Assembly: GCF_030347995.1 (NCBI RefSeq)
Contig: NZ_JAQIBC010000001.1
Location: forward strand, 558,001 to 622,000
Direction: 5' to 3'
DNA from: Sulfurovum xiamenensis
GTDB taxonomy: Bacteria; Campylobacterota; Campylobacteria; Campylobacterales; Sulfurovaceae
Length of the DNA stretch: 64,000 bases
Shown piece after piece: positions 54,933 to 63,751 of the stretch. The translations under genes and the position numbers were made by a program. The stretch's first letter is position 1, and each line of letters starts with the position of its first letter. The notes beneath the pieces are model-generated. The model worked only from the letters and a program-made list of their open reading frames with translations, was not told the DNA's origin and did no database searches.

Positions 54933-54953
54933 AAATAAATGTGAATAAAAAGT

Positions 54954-54960
54954 GGGGGGG
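54954..54960 (+). repeat. G7 homopolymer tract
   Basis: Seven G residues lie between the pit Pho boxes and the porin terminator. This is short for phase variation and lies outside any gene. Confidence 0.4.
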
Positions 54961-54974
54961 AGATTAAAGGAGTC

Positions 54975-54999
54975 AAGATGGGCAGTCTATGCCCATCTT
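54975..54999 (-). terminator. Hairpin terminator after the porin gene
   Basis: A 9-bp perfect stem (AAGATGGGC with GCCCATCTT, 7-base loop) lies 25 bp after the porin stop codon, followed by an imperfect T-rich stretch on the minus strand. It separates the porin from pit. Confidence 0.6.
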
Positions 55000-55023
55000 T
55001 AGGAGTTTACATGATATCTTGGA

Positions 55024-56196
55024 CTAGAATGTAATAATCGCGTCTAACTGCACACGCTCGTAGTCTGCATCTGCAGGATCACCCACTTTGCTTCCATAGA
55101 GTGTATTGATGAAATAAGTAGCGGCAAGATATGTGTTTTTGCCAAATTTATATTTTGTTCTGATAGCATGACCTTTAGCAGCCGTACCACCACCGAAGTT
55201 ATCTGAGTCAGAGTGTGCACCAAATACCGCATCTTCTTGGATATCAGTATAAGAGTATTTTAACTGCCAATCACCAACTTCTTTAGCTTTACCGAGTTGA
55301 AATGCCAAATCGTATCCAAAGTTATTATCATCTGCAGCTGTGTTATATGCAACACCGGCAGCAATTGCAAATGGTTTACCAAGTACATCTTTGAACTTGA
55401 GTTCTCCAAATCCTTCAATAATATGATAATTATTTGCATACACGTCACCTACTAAAGTGTTACCCATATCTTTACCGTAAAGAGGCGTATTTCCTTTTAA
55501 CCCATCATAATAGTAGATACCAGCACCTAGATTCAGTGTTGAACTCGCTAACTTTGTTTTTTGTACATATTGTGCTAGAAAAAGGTTAACATCGTCTGTA
55601 GTATCAGGAACATTTTCCGCATAACTTGGTTGGTTAATACCTGCAGTGATAATCTTTGTATCGTCTTGGTACTGATAGTTCACCCCATTCATTGAAAGAT
55701 CGTTATCCCAAACAAGCTGTGATTTAATAGGTCTATACATCATATAAGGCGATCTACCTACTTTCCAAGTAGAGTTACCAGATGTATAATCAAGAGCTAA
55801 AGCAAAGAATCTAAGCGACGGGAAAAAGTAGTCTGACAGACCTTCAGTAGGCTTATTTGCCTCAGCAAAAGTTTGGTTACCTGAAGTTGGGTTACCAAAA
55901 CCACTTCTCATACCAACTTCAAATTGAAGATGATCTGTAATATCAATATGTGCGCCTAGTCTTAAACGATATCGACCAAGATAAGCATTTTTTTCACTGC
56001 CATCATAATAGTCAGTCTCTTTACTCTCATATCTTAATCTCAAATCACCCTTAAAGTGAACTCTATCCATAAAGTTTTTTTCAGCTACTTGAGTTGCGTC
56101 TTTCACTTCTTCTATTCGTTCAATTGGGTGGGTAATGTCCGATTCAGCCATTGCTACTGTCGCTAGGACGGCCATTGATAGTACAATTTTTTTCAT
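55024..56196 (-). CDS. Outer-membrane porin, probably phosphate-starvation-induced
   Basis: This 390-residue beta-barrel has a signal peptide (MKKIVLSMAVLATVAMA). A short helical region is followed by alternating strands starting at FKGDLRLRYE, a pattern of Campylobacterota porins, and the last strand ends in aromatic IITF. The promoter has four Pho repeats, so it is probably made when phosphate is scarce and lets phosphate or organic phosphate through, as OprP does in Pseudomonas; specificity is inferred. No lysine-rich anion-binding loop can be identified by eye. Confidence 0.82.
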   Translation of the reverse strand: MKKIVLSMAVLATVAMAESDITHPIERIEEVKDATQVAEKNFMDRVHFKGDLRLRYESKETDYYDGSEKNAYLGRYRLRLGAHIDITDHLQFEVGMRSGFGNPTSGNQTFAEANKPTEGLSDYFFPSLRFFALALDYTSGNSTWKVGRSPYMMYRPIKSQLVWDNDLSMNGVNYQYQDDTKIITAGINQPSYAENVPDTTDDVNLFLAQYVQKTKLASSTLNLGAGIYYYDGLKGNTPLYGKDMGNTLVGDVYANNYHIIEGFGELKFKDVLGKPFAIAAGVAYNTAADDNNFGYDLAFQLGKAKEVGDWQLKYSYTDIQEDAVFGAHSDSDNFGGGTAAKGHAIRTKYKFGKNTYLAATYFINTLYGSKVGDPADADYERVQLDAIITF

Positions 56197-56227
56197 TTTG
56201 TTTGTTCCTTGTTTTATGAATTGCGGA

Positions 56228-56271
56228 AGTATAAAACAAATTGGTTACAAATTGATTACTATATGGTTACA
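56228..56271 (-). promoter_or_regulatory. Pho-box promoter of the porin, four repeat units
   Basis: Coding-strand hexamers TGTAAC (56266-56271), AGTAAT (56255-56260), TGTAAC (56244-56249) and TGTTTT (56233-56238), all with an 11-bp period. The -10 TATACT (56228-56233) stands 10 bp from the third unit. The arrangement is nearly the same as at pstS, including the TGTTTT unit that touches the -10. Confidence 0.75.
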
Positions 56272-56284
56272 AGTATCAAAGCCT

Positions 56285-59200
56285 TTAGAATTTAGCAGAT
56301 ATTTTCAAACTCAAAGTTCTTCCATTCTTGAATTTTCTTGTTATACCATCCCCTTGTCTCCACACAACTTCTTCGTCTAATAGGTTTCCTGCTTTAAGCC
56401 TCGTTTCAAAATCATATCCATAGTTGAATTTTTCTATCCACACAAAATCCAAAAGTGTTGCAGGTGCCTCATACTGATCTAACTCTTTGTTTGGCCCATC
56501 GATCACACCAACCTTACGAATACGCTCTGCCATATGATTTAAATTCAAAAGAGCCGATCTATTGTCATTTTCATACCCAAAGGTAAAATTCACAACATAT
56601 GGGGATAACCCTTGGAGATCTCTGGTATCCGATGTAAAAGTTTCTTTTTGCTCTTCCGTTAAAGAGACTTCAGAATAATTATAAGAGAAATTACCCGAAA
56701 AATAATAGTTAGACCATTTCGGGTTGATAAAATCCAAGTTTTTTCTTCCATCAATTTCAAAACCATACAATGTTGCAGAATCAGTATTGTCAAAAGAATA
56801 AATAGGTAATGATGTGGATGGCCTCATTACATCTTCTATTGGTTTATCCATATACTTATAAAAAAGTCCTAGTTTCACATTTTCATTTTCTGAGAAAAAA
56901 TGACTGTATTTTAGATCAAAATTATAAATAATTGTATTCACAAGCTCAGTATTTCCTACTATCGTAGCAACATCAAACGGATGAAAATACTCACCTTCAG
57001 TAAACTCTCTCATATCTGGCATGATATAGGTTTTTGATGCTGCAAGATCAAAGATATTGTTGTCATCATGTTTATACTTAATACTTAGTGAAGGAAAATA
57101 ATCATCAACTTTGAGTGTCTGAGGCACTAAGATAACATTATTTCTTTGTGAAAAATCAGGGTTAGATTTATCCAGTTTAAATTGATCTATCTTCTGCTCT
57201 AGATTTACATATCTAAGTCCCCATACCATTTCAACATCCTCACGAGGTCTGCTCATCCATGAAATATAAGGACTGGTTTCATCCACATACCCATTAAAAG
57301 AATCCTCTGCCTTAAAAAGTGTGGCAATCTGAAATAATCTATAATCATAGGGATAATCAGGTATGACATAATTACTATAAATTGTATCTATATCTGAGAA
57401 CAGTTCACGATCGGTCACTGCTAGATTATTCGTCTTGTCAAGATAATACTTTCTTTGTCTAGAGATTCTCTCCTTAGATGAAATATTGATTCCATACTCA
57501 ATATATTCGTCAGGATTAAAAATTTCAATCTCATGTTTATTCTTAAGATACAAAGCATCCAATGTATCATCAGAGGTTACACGGTTTGCCAAATGGTTAC
57601 TCTGAGTGTTATCGTTAAATGTCACATCTCCTTCTGTGATATAGATATACTGATAGTTGTTTGGCTGATAGAATTCAGCTGTACTTCTTTGCAACCCAAA
57701 ATTAAAATTAGAGTCCATATCAAGGAGCTTATAATCAAAATCCCCACTGATTTGATCCACATTCATTTCTCTCTGTTCCCAGTTCAAATTATAATATGTC
57801 ATATGCGAATAGTTTGATCCGATAATACCATCCGTCACCCTTGTGGTTTTTACAGCATTATTCGTATAGAGTTTTGTATATTTCAGCGTCAATACATCCA
57901 GATAATTATATCCAATGTTCAGCATACCGCCATGAGAAATATCCATGGTGGTCTGATCTATGGTACCATATTTGGTAGGTTCAGGTATTTGATTTCCATC
58001 AGCATCATAGTCATAACCAAAGAACTCCTCAGGTCTATAGACCCTATCCTGAGAATAAGAATAATTACCATAAATTGTTAGATGATGGTCCTCATTAATA
58101 TCAAATTTTTTAGCCCCTTCAATAGATCCTCCAAACCCAGGTAACAATGTTGATTCATATACATTATAAAAACGATTAATATACATTCTAGTATATGCTG
58201 ACAATTCTTCCGGAGTAAAGTCCCTTGTAGTAAAAGTAGGTGTTCTCTCACCTACTTTTACCTCGGTAGCATCCAAAATAGCTTGAGGAATACTTCTAAA
58301 ACTATAGTCATATCCCGTCCAGTCGGAACCTGATCCAAGAGAGTCTACTGTTGCTTCTCCCGTATAATTATTGAGCTTTCCTTCTAACGATATTTTGATA
58401 AAGTCTTCATCAAACTTCTCTTTGGTTCTGATATCTATATACCCCCCACCAAAACTACTTGGTATATCGGCAGAGGCACTCTTTTGCACTTTCATGGAAC
58501 CGATGACCGACGAAGGGAAAATATCTAAAGGAACCGTTCTTTTCAATGGGTTAGGTGACGGTAACGGTAATGAGTTTAACTCTACATTTGAATATCTTTC
58601 CCCTAAACCTCTTACATAAATATTTCTACCATCCACCAAGGTAACACCCGTGACCCTTTTCAGTGCTGCAGCCGCATCTGAGTCCCCTTTTTTCGATAAC
58701 TCTTCCGAACCAAGTATGTTCGCAACTGCATTGATATTCTTCTCTTCAGCCATGATATCTTCGATACTACCTTCGATCTTCGGTGCAAGGACGACAAACT
58801 CTTCCAGCTCCATACTTGCCGGGGTTAACTTTACTGTTCTTGAAGTGGTACCATCTTTTTTAACCACTATTCCTCCGATCGTCTGTGCACTATATGCTGA
58901 ATGTACGACAGAGATGCTTAACGTTTTTCCTGAAGGTACTTTGGCAGAAAAACGGCCATTCGCATCTGTTCTCACATCTACCGCCGTACCTCTGACAAAG
59001 ACTCTAGCACCAGAGATCGGTGTATTGCCTTCTGAAGAGACCACCTGACCTCTAAGTGTTCCTTCTCCTGTGACTTTTTCTTCTTTTCTCTCGAGAGATT
59101 TTGCTACAGCAACAGGCATATCTATATCGATGCTGTCTGCCCCGCTTTTAGAGAGTGTAGCTATCATTTCGGTATCTCTTCCTTCTTTGATCGAAACAGG

Positions 59201-59461
59201 TTTTTTAAAATACCCCAGGTTTTCGCCTGCAGTATTTTTACCAAAAATTTCTATCTGGTGTCTGCCCGCGATAAGCGCTATCTTAACCACACCATCCTTA
59301 TCTGTCTTGAAAACCTTTTTACCATCCACCTTTATTTCATTATTAGGCAGGGGTTTCCCCTCACTAAAAAGCAATACCGAAAGCGTACCCTCTTTTAATT
59401 CACTGGCCACTACTGCCAATGGTAGGATCATTAAAAGCAATAATTGCACTAATTTCTTCAT
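56285..59461 (-). CDS. TonB-dependent outer-membrane receptor with two N-terminal regulatory-like domains
   Basis: This is a 1058-residue receptor. After the signal peptide (1-20) come two carboxypeptidase-regulatory-like beta domains (about 24-105 and 134-212). A TonB box-like EEFVVLA (220-226) leads into the plug (about 236-345, with VDGRNIYVRGLGERYSNVELNSL) and a 22-strand-type barrel ending SLKISAKF. Such receptors import large substrates such as chelates or glycans. It is the last gene of the TtpC-ExbBD-TonB operon and lies next to the Pho-regulated porin. The substrate is unknown; whether phosphate controls it cannot be told from the window. Confidence 0.92.
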   Translation of the reverse strand: MKKLVQLLLLMILPLAVVASELKEGTLSVLLFSEGKPLPNNEIKVDGKKVFKTDKDGVVKIALIAGRHQIEIFGKNTAGENLGYFKKPVSIKEGRDTEMIATLSKSGADSIDIDMPVAVAKSLERKEEKVTGEGTLRGQVVSSEGNTPISGARVFVRGTAVDVRTDANGRFSAKVPSGKTLSISVVHSAYSAQTIGGIVVKKDGTTSRTVKLTPASMELEEFVVLAPKIEGSIEDIMAEEKNINAVANILGSEELSKKGDSDAAAALKRVTGVTLVDGRNIYVRGLGERYSNVELNSLPLPSPNPLKRTVPLDIFPSSVIGSMKVQKSASADIPSSFGGGYIDIRTKEKFDEDFIKISLEGKLNNYTGEATVDSLGSGSDWTGYDYSFRSIPQAILDATEVKVGERTPTFTTRDFTPEELSAYTRMYINRFYNVYESTLLPGFGGSIEGAKKFDINEDHHLTIYGNYSYSQDRVYRPEEFFGYDYDADGNQIPEPTKYGTIDQTTMDISHGGMLNIGYNYLDVLTLKYTKLYTNNAVKTTRVTDGIIGSNYSHMTYYNLNWEQREMNVDQISGDFDYKLLDMDSNFNFGLQRSTAEFYQPNNYQYIYITEGDVTFNDNTQSNHLANRVTSDDTLDALYLKNKHEIEIFNPDEYIEYGINISSKERISRQRKYYLDKTNNLAVTDRELFSDIDTIYSNYVIPDYPYDYRLFQIATLFKAEDSFNGYVDETSPYISWMSRPREDVEMVWGLRYVNLEQKIDQFKLDKSNPDFSQRNNVILVPQTLKVDDYFPSLSIKYKHDDNNIFDLAASKTYIMPDMREFTEGEYFHPFDVATIVGNTELVNTIIYNFDLKYSHFFSENENVKLGLFYKYMDKPIEDVMRPSTSLPIYSFDNTDSATLYGFEIDGRKNLDFINPKWSNYYFSGNFSYNYSEVSLTEEQKETFTSDTRDLQGLSPYVVNFTFGYENDNRSALLNLNHMAERIRKVGVIDGPNKELDQYEAPATLLDFVWIEKFNYGYDFETRLKAGNLLDEEVVWRQGDGITRKFKNGRTLSLKISAKF

Positions 59462-60745
59462 CTATATACACTCCAGACTGTTACTTCTACATTTTTCGAT
59501 ATTTTTACGGATCACCGTTGATTTAGAGAAGAGTTCATCATCTTCAATCTTTTTAAGATGTGCTTCTGCACTATCATAATCTTTGACCATATAGTATGCA
59601 TATGCTAATGCATAGCGCATGTTGTCATTTTGTAAAAGACCATATCTATCCAAAGCATCTTTGATTCCAATGATCTTCTCAAACTCACCTTTACCGATAA
59701 AGATCGCTACTTTCTGTTTGGTCTTTTCTTCTTTATCCGTCATCATTGAATTGAGATACAATGCATGTGCAAGCTCTCCATTTCTTCTGTACATCTCTGC
59801 GGCTTCTTTAAGATAATTCGGATTATACAAAGAACCCTTCTCAAATAGATCGGCAGTGACATGAGGCATATCTTTTTGGTTATAGTAGTGTCCAAGCAGT
59901 ATGTATACTTTTGCTGAAGAAGGGAACTTTAGTTTTGCCTCTTCAAGCACTTTGATCGCCTCCTCTGATTCACCCCCACTTTGAAGCATCTGCGCTAGAG
60001 AGATATACTCCTGTGCATTTGCCGGTAGCTTCTTCATATAGGCTTTTGCTGCAGCAATCGAAGCTTGATAGAGCTTTAACTCCGCAAAATAGTAAAACTT
60101 CTGTTTCAACAACATTGCATCGTCAGGGAAAAGCTTTGCCCCTCTGCTCAGTGCATCGATCGCAGCACCTTTTTGATCAGCCTTCCAGTAACACTCTGCT
60201 CTAAGTGTAAACAGGGAGGCACGGGCACGTCCTTTTTCTCCTGCTGCATCGAGTGCATGTACCGCATTGATATACTGTTCCGCCTTATAATATGCCTGAG
60301 ACAGATAGATATAGATCTCTTCTATCTGCTCTTTTCTTAATTTTTCCGGATCAAATGCAGGTTTTTTTACTACAGATGCTTCTTCTTTCTTCTTTGAAGA
60401 GAAAGCACTGAAGAGATACTCTCTTTTAGGCTTCTCTTCTACAGGTGGCGTATAAGACTTTTGTTGAGTTGCGATAATCGCTTTTTTAAATGCACTGATA
60501 GAGGAGTCGTAATTCTCATTTTTCAAAAAGATCAATCCTCTCATATTATGGTATTTATCCCACTCGATCTTTGTATGAGAATCTTTTGCCATCTGTAGCT
60601 CTTCAAGCGCCTTGTCGTACTTTCCATCATAATACATAATGGTCGCGATCTCCATATGATTGATCGTCTGCGCTTCAGGCTCTCGTGCCTGAAGTGTCAC
60701 AACAGAGAAAAGAACACATGATAATGTAATAATTTTTTTCAACAT
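59462..60745 (-). CDS. Periplasmic TPR protein of the TonB operon
   Basis: This 427-residue protein has a signal peptide (MLKKIITLSCVLFSVVTLQA) and TPR repeats through most of its length (clear at about 27-90, 140-330 and 365-410). A lysine-rich linker lies at about 95-120. Its stop abuts the receptor start and it follows tonB by 9 bp. TPR proteins in this position (TtpB/YbgF-like roles) are thought to help the TonB2-type energy-transducing complex. That role is by analogy. Confidence 0.85.
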   Translation of the reverse strand: MLKKIITLSCVLFSVVTLQAREPEAQTINHMEIATIMYYDGKYDKALEELQMAKDSHTKIEWDKYHNMRGLIFLKNENYDSSISAFKKAIIATQQKSYTPPVEEKPKREYLFSAFSSKKKEEASVVKKPAFDPEKLRKEQIEEIYIYLSQAYYKAEQYINAVHALDAAGEKGRARASLFTLRAECYWKADQKGAAIDALSRGAKLFPDDAMLLKQKFYYFAELKLYQASIAAAKAYMKKLPANAQEYISLAQMLQSGGESEEAIKVLEEAKLKFPSSAKVYILLGHYYNQKDMPHVTADLFEKGSLYNPNYLKEAAEMYRRNGELAHALYLNSMMTDKEEKTKQKVAIFIGKGEFEKIIGIKDALDRYGLLQNDNMRYALAYAYYMVKDYDSAEAHLKKIEDDELFSKSTVIRKNIEKCRSNSLECI

Positions 60746-60754
60746 CTTTTAACC

Positions 60755-61393
60755 TTAATTAAAATCAAAGCGGACTTTCTGTTTCGCCCACACTTTGACC
60801 GGATTGCCTTTATATTTTGCCGGAGCAAAACGCCAGCTTCTTACACCTCTCAGCGCTGCCTGGTCAAATACACCTGCAGGACTGGAAGCGATCACTTTTG
60901 CCAGTTCAACACTTCCGTCTTTACCGATAAGCAGGTTCACGATCACATACCCTTTGATATGTTTTTTCGCTGCTGCAGCCGGATACTCCAATGGAGCACG
61001 TGCAATCACTCTCGGCTTGCTGTCCACTGTACCTTCACTCATCGCTGCATCTGCTGCCATATCACCTAAAAGGCTACTACCGTCACCTATGATATCTCCT
61101 GTAGCAAATTCAGGGATGTTCATAGCAATTCCACCAAGCATCGCCCCTAGATCTGGTAACGGTGCTTTTGGCTGTGCTTTAGGTTTTGGTTTGGGTTTGG
61201 GTTTTGGCTTCTCCATTTTTGGCGGCTGCTTTGCCATCTTCATATAACGCATAGGGTCCTTGACTTTTTTCTCTTTCTTTTCGACCTTTGCATTAAATGA
61301 AACTACAAGCCCCATCATCAAAAGAGCACCAATACCCATGGACCATAAGGCATATGATTTGGCACGATCTCTATTAAACTGTTTATTGGCCAT
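60755..61393 (-). CDS. tonB: TonB2-type energy transducer
   Basis: This 212-residue protein has an N-terminal membrane helix (about 14-32), a Lys-Pro repeat spacer (about 57-78) that reaches across the periplasm, and a C-terminal TonB domain with RAPLEYPAAAAKKHIKGYV and GVRSWRFAPAKYKGNPV. It carries energy from ExbB-ExbD to outer-membrane receptors. It lies 6 bp after exbD and upstream of the TPR and receptor genes. Confidence 0.92.
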   Translation of the reverse strand: MANKQFNRDRAKSYALWSMGIGALLMMGLVVSFNAKVEKKEKKVKDPMRYMKMAKQPPKMEKPKPKPKPKPKAQPKAPLPDLGAMLGGIAMNIPEFATGDIIGDGSSLLGDMAADAAMSEGTVDSKPRVIARAPLEYPAAAAKKHIKGYVIVNLLIGKDGSVELAKVIASSPAGVFDQAALRGVRSWRFAPAKYKGNPVKVWAKQKVRFDFN

Positions 61394-61399
61394 AATAGG

Positions 61400-61804
61400 T
61401 TATCCCATCTCTTTTGATGTGGACACAGCTACATCTTTTGCCCCTGACATACGACACTCATCCACTACATCGATCAATGTCTCTACCGGGATCGTATCAT
61501 CAGAGATGACCAGTACGGACTTTTCTGTCGAGGTACGTAATAGATCTCTTAACTTGCTCTGTATCGCCCATAATTGCACTGGCTGATTGTCAATGTAAAC
61601 CTGGGAGGTATTGTCAATATACACACGTACCACTTTCGCATCTGACTTACTTGCACTCGCGGCAGATGGACGTTCAAGATCCAGTTTCATATCTTTGACA
61701 AACGTAGTGGTTACCATAAAAAAGATCAATAGGATAAAAACCATATCGATCAATGGAGATACGTCTACATTGTCTACTTCTTGTTTCTTTGGTCTAATTC
61801 TCAT
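61400..61804 (-). CDS. exbD: ExbD-type biopolymer transport protein
   Basis: This 134-residue protein has one N-terminal membrane helix with the essential aspartate in VSPLIDMVFILLIFFMV (about residue 19) and a periplasmic domain. It forms the proton-driven stator with ExbB and the upstream TtpC-like protein. It overlaps exbB by 4 bases (ATGA type). Confidence 0.94.
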   Translation of the reverse strand: MRIRPKKQEVDNVDVSPLIDMVFILLIFFMVTTTFVKDMKLDLERPSAASASKSDAKVVRVYIDNTSQVYIDNQPVQLWAIQSKLRDLLRTSTEKSVLVISDDTIPVETLIDVVDECRMSGAKDVAVSTSKEMG

Positions 61805-62415
61805 TCTGCATCCTTCGTGGATATAATATCTGTGATCTGTTCAAATTCAAGTTCATAACGTTCTGCCTTTCTGTCAAGCACACGTCCTATAATCAGTCCA
61901 GGGACGGCAACGACCAATCCAAGCTCAGTGGTAAAAAGTGCTTTGGAGATACCTCCGGATATGCTTGCACCCTGAGCGAACATAGAACTGCTTTGCAGGG
62001 CATCGAATGTCTCGATCATCCCCATAACAGTTCCAAGTAAACCTACCAGTGGTGCAAGTACAACGATCGTCCTGATCATGATTCTATAGCTGTTTACATC
62101 GCTATAGTACGGCAACAATACCCCGCTAATATGTTTTCTCATATTGGCCCCTATTTCTTTGGCCTCTTGTGCAGCTTGCAATGCATCAGCTACGGCATAA
62201 TCAAGCATGCCTCTCATAGCCTGTGCTTCACCTCTTTTTTCATGTTTATTGATCAAACGGCGAACATTCCCTTTGGTCCCTCTATTAAGAATAAAATAAC
62301 GATATCCCAAACCATACCAGAGAAAGAAATTGAGTATAAAAAGCACCCACATGACCACTCCTCCGGTATTCATAAGCTCAACAAATCTGCCGATTAACTC
62401 AAATGGTGAAAGCAT
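61801..62415 (-). CDS. exbB: ExbB/TolQ-type proton channel protein
   Basis: This 204-residue protein has three helices. PLVGLLGTVMGMIETFDAL and the SGGISKALFTTELGLVVAVPGLI stretch are the conserved ExbB/TolQ/MotA core. I start it at the ATG at 62415, which has GAGG 5 bp upstream; an ATG at 62436 overlaps the preceding gene. It works with ExbD and TonB. The stop overlaps the exbD start. Confidence 0.93.
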   Translation of the reverse strand: MLSPFELIGRFVELMNTGGVVMWVLFILNFFLWYGLGYRYFILNRGTKGNVRRLINKHEKRGEAQAMRGMLDYAVADALQAAQEAKEIGANMRKHISGVLLPYYSDVNSYRIMIRTIVVLAPLVGLLGTVMGMIETFDALQSSSMFAQGASISGGISKALFTTELGLVVAVPGLIIGRVLDRKAERYELEFEQITDIISTKDAE

Positions 62416-62416
62416 C

Positions 62417-63751
62417 TTAGCCTCTATACTTCTCATAAAGGTTTACTATGTGCAATGCTTTTTGCTCCATAGAGTCCTTAATACTCTGTGCCCAGCCAGA
62501 AAGGAGGTTTCCGATCAACAAAAGCGGGATCGCTACGATAAGACCTTGCATGGTTGTCACAAGTGCTGCAGAGATACCGCCTGAAAGCAATTTAGGGTCA
62601 CCTGTACCAAACTCTGTGATCACTTCAAATGTTTCGATCATTCCTGTTACCGTACCCAAAAGTCCCATCAATGGCGCAACCGCTGCGATGACCAGTACAA
62701 AACTACCAAACTTGTCGATCTGTGTACTTTCATTAAGGATGTTTTCCATAATGACATCTTCAACGTGTTCTCTATTTTTATCAATATTTCTAAGCGTAGA
62801 CTTGATCACTCTTGCTGTAGATCCTTCAAAGCCTTTGATTGCATCCAGTGCTTCATCCTTTTTGCCACTCTCAACTTTTTCTACCACGATCTGCGTAATA
62901 TCTTGCACATTCGTACTTGCTCTCATCAAGTTGATCACCCTTAATCCTAAAAGAACCAGACCAAAGAGTCCTAGTGCAAAGATAATGTACCCGATGATAC
63001 CACCGTCTTCCATCGTATCTACAAATGTTTTCTCTGTCACGTAATCAACCTCTTTATCAAGGTTTTCATAGGCAAAGATATCAATTGTCTCAGTCTTCTC
63101 TTTAGCGAACATTGCCTTGGCATCATCAGATGAACCTACAGCATTCCAAAGTTTATAGTTACCATCACCTGCTGGGGCAAGTGCTCCGGCTGCTTCTTTA
63201 GCGATACCGTATGCAGCAATATTTCCTACTTTTACGATATCACCTTGGACCTTTTTCCCATCTGGCAGATAGAACGCACCTTTTTCATTTCTCAAAGAAG
63301 AGAGCTCACTATAGAGTGTTATAGATCTGCCAAATGCTTGCTTGATCTTCTCTACATCATTGGTTGTATTAACATCAGCGATTTTCACCCCATAAGGTTC
63401 AAGTGCCAAACGCGCCTGGTTGACCACATTACCTGTAAGCCCTCCATTATCTTCTTTCTCCGCTAACATTTTAGAAAGTTTTTCTAGTTTTTCACTGCTT
63501 ACTTTTGTCTTTTCTGATACTTCAAGCAGTTGTGCCTGAAGTGCCTCTACCTTCTCTTTAGACGCTTGAAGTTCATTGGCCTGTTGTACTGTATCTATTT
63601 CAAGTCTCTTTTCCAGTTCTGCTTTTTGTGCTTTAAGGAATGCATACTCTTTCTGGTACGCTCTTTCAAGTTCCCCTGCCTGGAGAGATACCGAAAGTGA
63701 AACAAATGTCACGATTGTGAAAAATAGTTTAGTGATTGATAATGCCTTCAT
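62417..63751 (-). CDS. TtpC-like MotA/TolQ/ExbB protein with periplasmic coiled coil
   Basis: This 444-residue protein has a signal sequence (residues 1-25) and a long coiled coil (about 26-100). A periplasmic domain follows, then three helices with the ExbB core PLMGLLGTVTGMIETFEVI near residue 370. This is the architecture of TtpC, the extra component of the Vibrio TonB2 complex, required for TonB2 function there. It overlaps the DUF3450-type gene by TAATG and lies upstream of exbB. Confidence 0.88.
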   Translation of the reverse strand: MKALSITKLFFTIVTFVSLSVSLQAGELERAYQKEYAFLKAQKAELEKRLEIDTVQQANELQASKEKVEALQAQLLEVSEKTKVSSEKLEKLSKMLAEKEDNGGLTGNVVNQARLALEPYGVKIADVNTTNDVEKIKQAFGRSITLYSELSSLRNEKGAFYLPDGKKVQGDIVKVGNIAAYGIAKEAAGALAPAGDGNYKLWNAVGSSDDAKAMFAKEKTETIDIFAYENLDKEVDYVTEKTFVDTMEDGGIIGYIIFALGLFGLVLLGLRVINLMRASTNVQDITQIVVEKVESGKKDEALDAIKGFEGSTARVIKSTLRNIDKNREHVEDVIMENILNESTQIDKFGSFVLVIAAVAPLMGLLGTVTGMIETFEVITEFGTGDPKLLSGGISAALVTTMQGLIVAIPLLLIGNLLSGWAQSIKDSMEQKALHIVNLYEKYRG

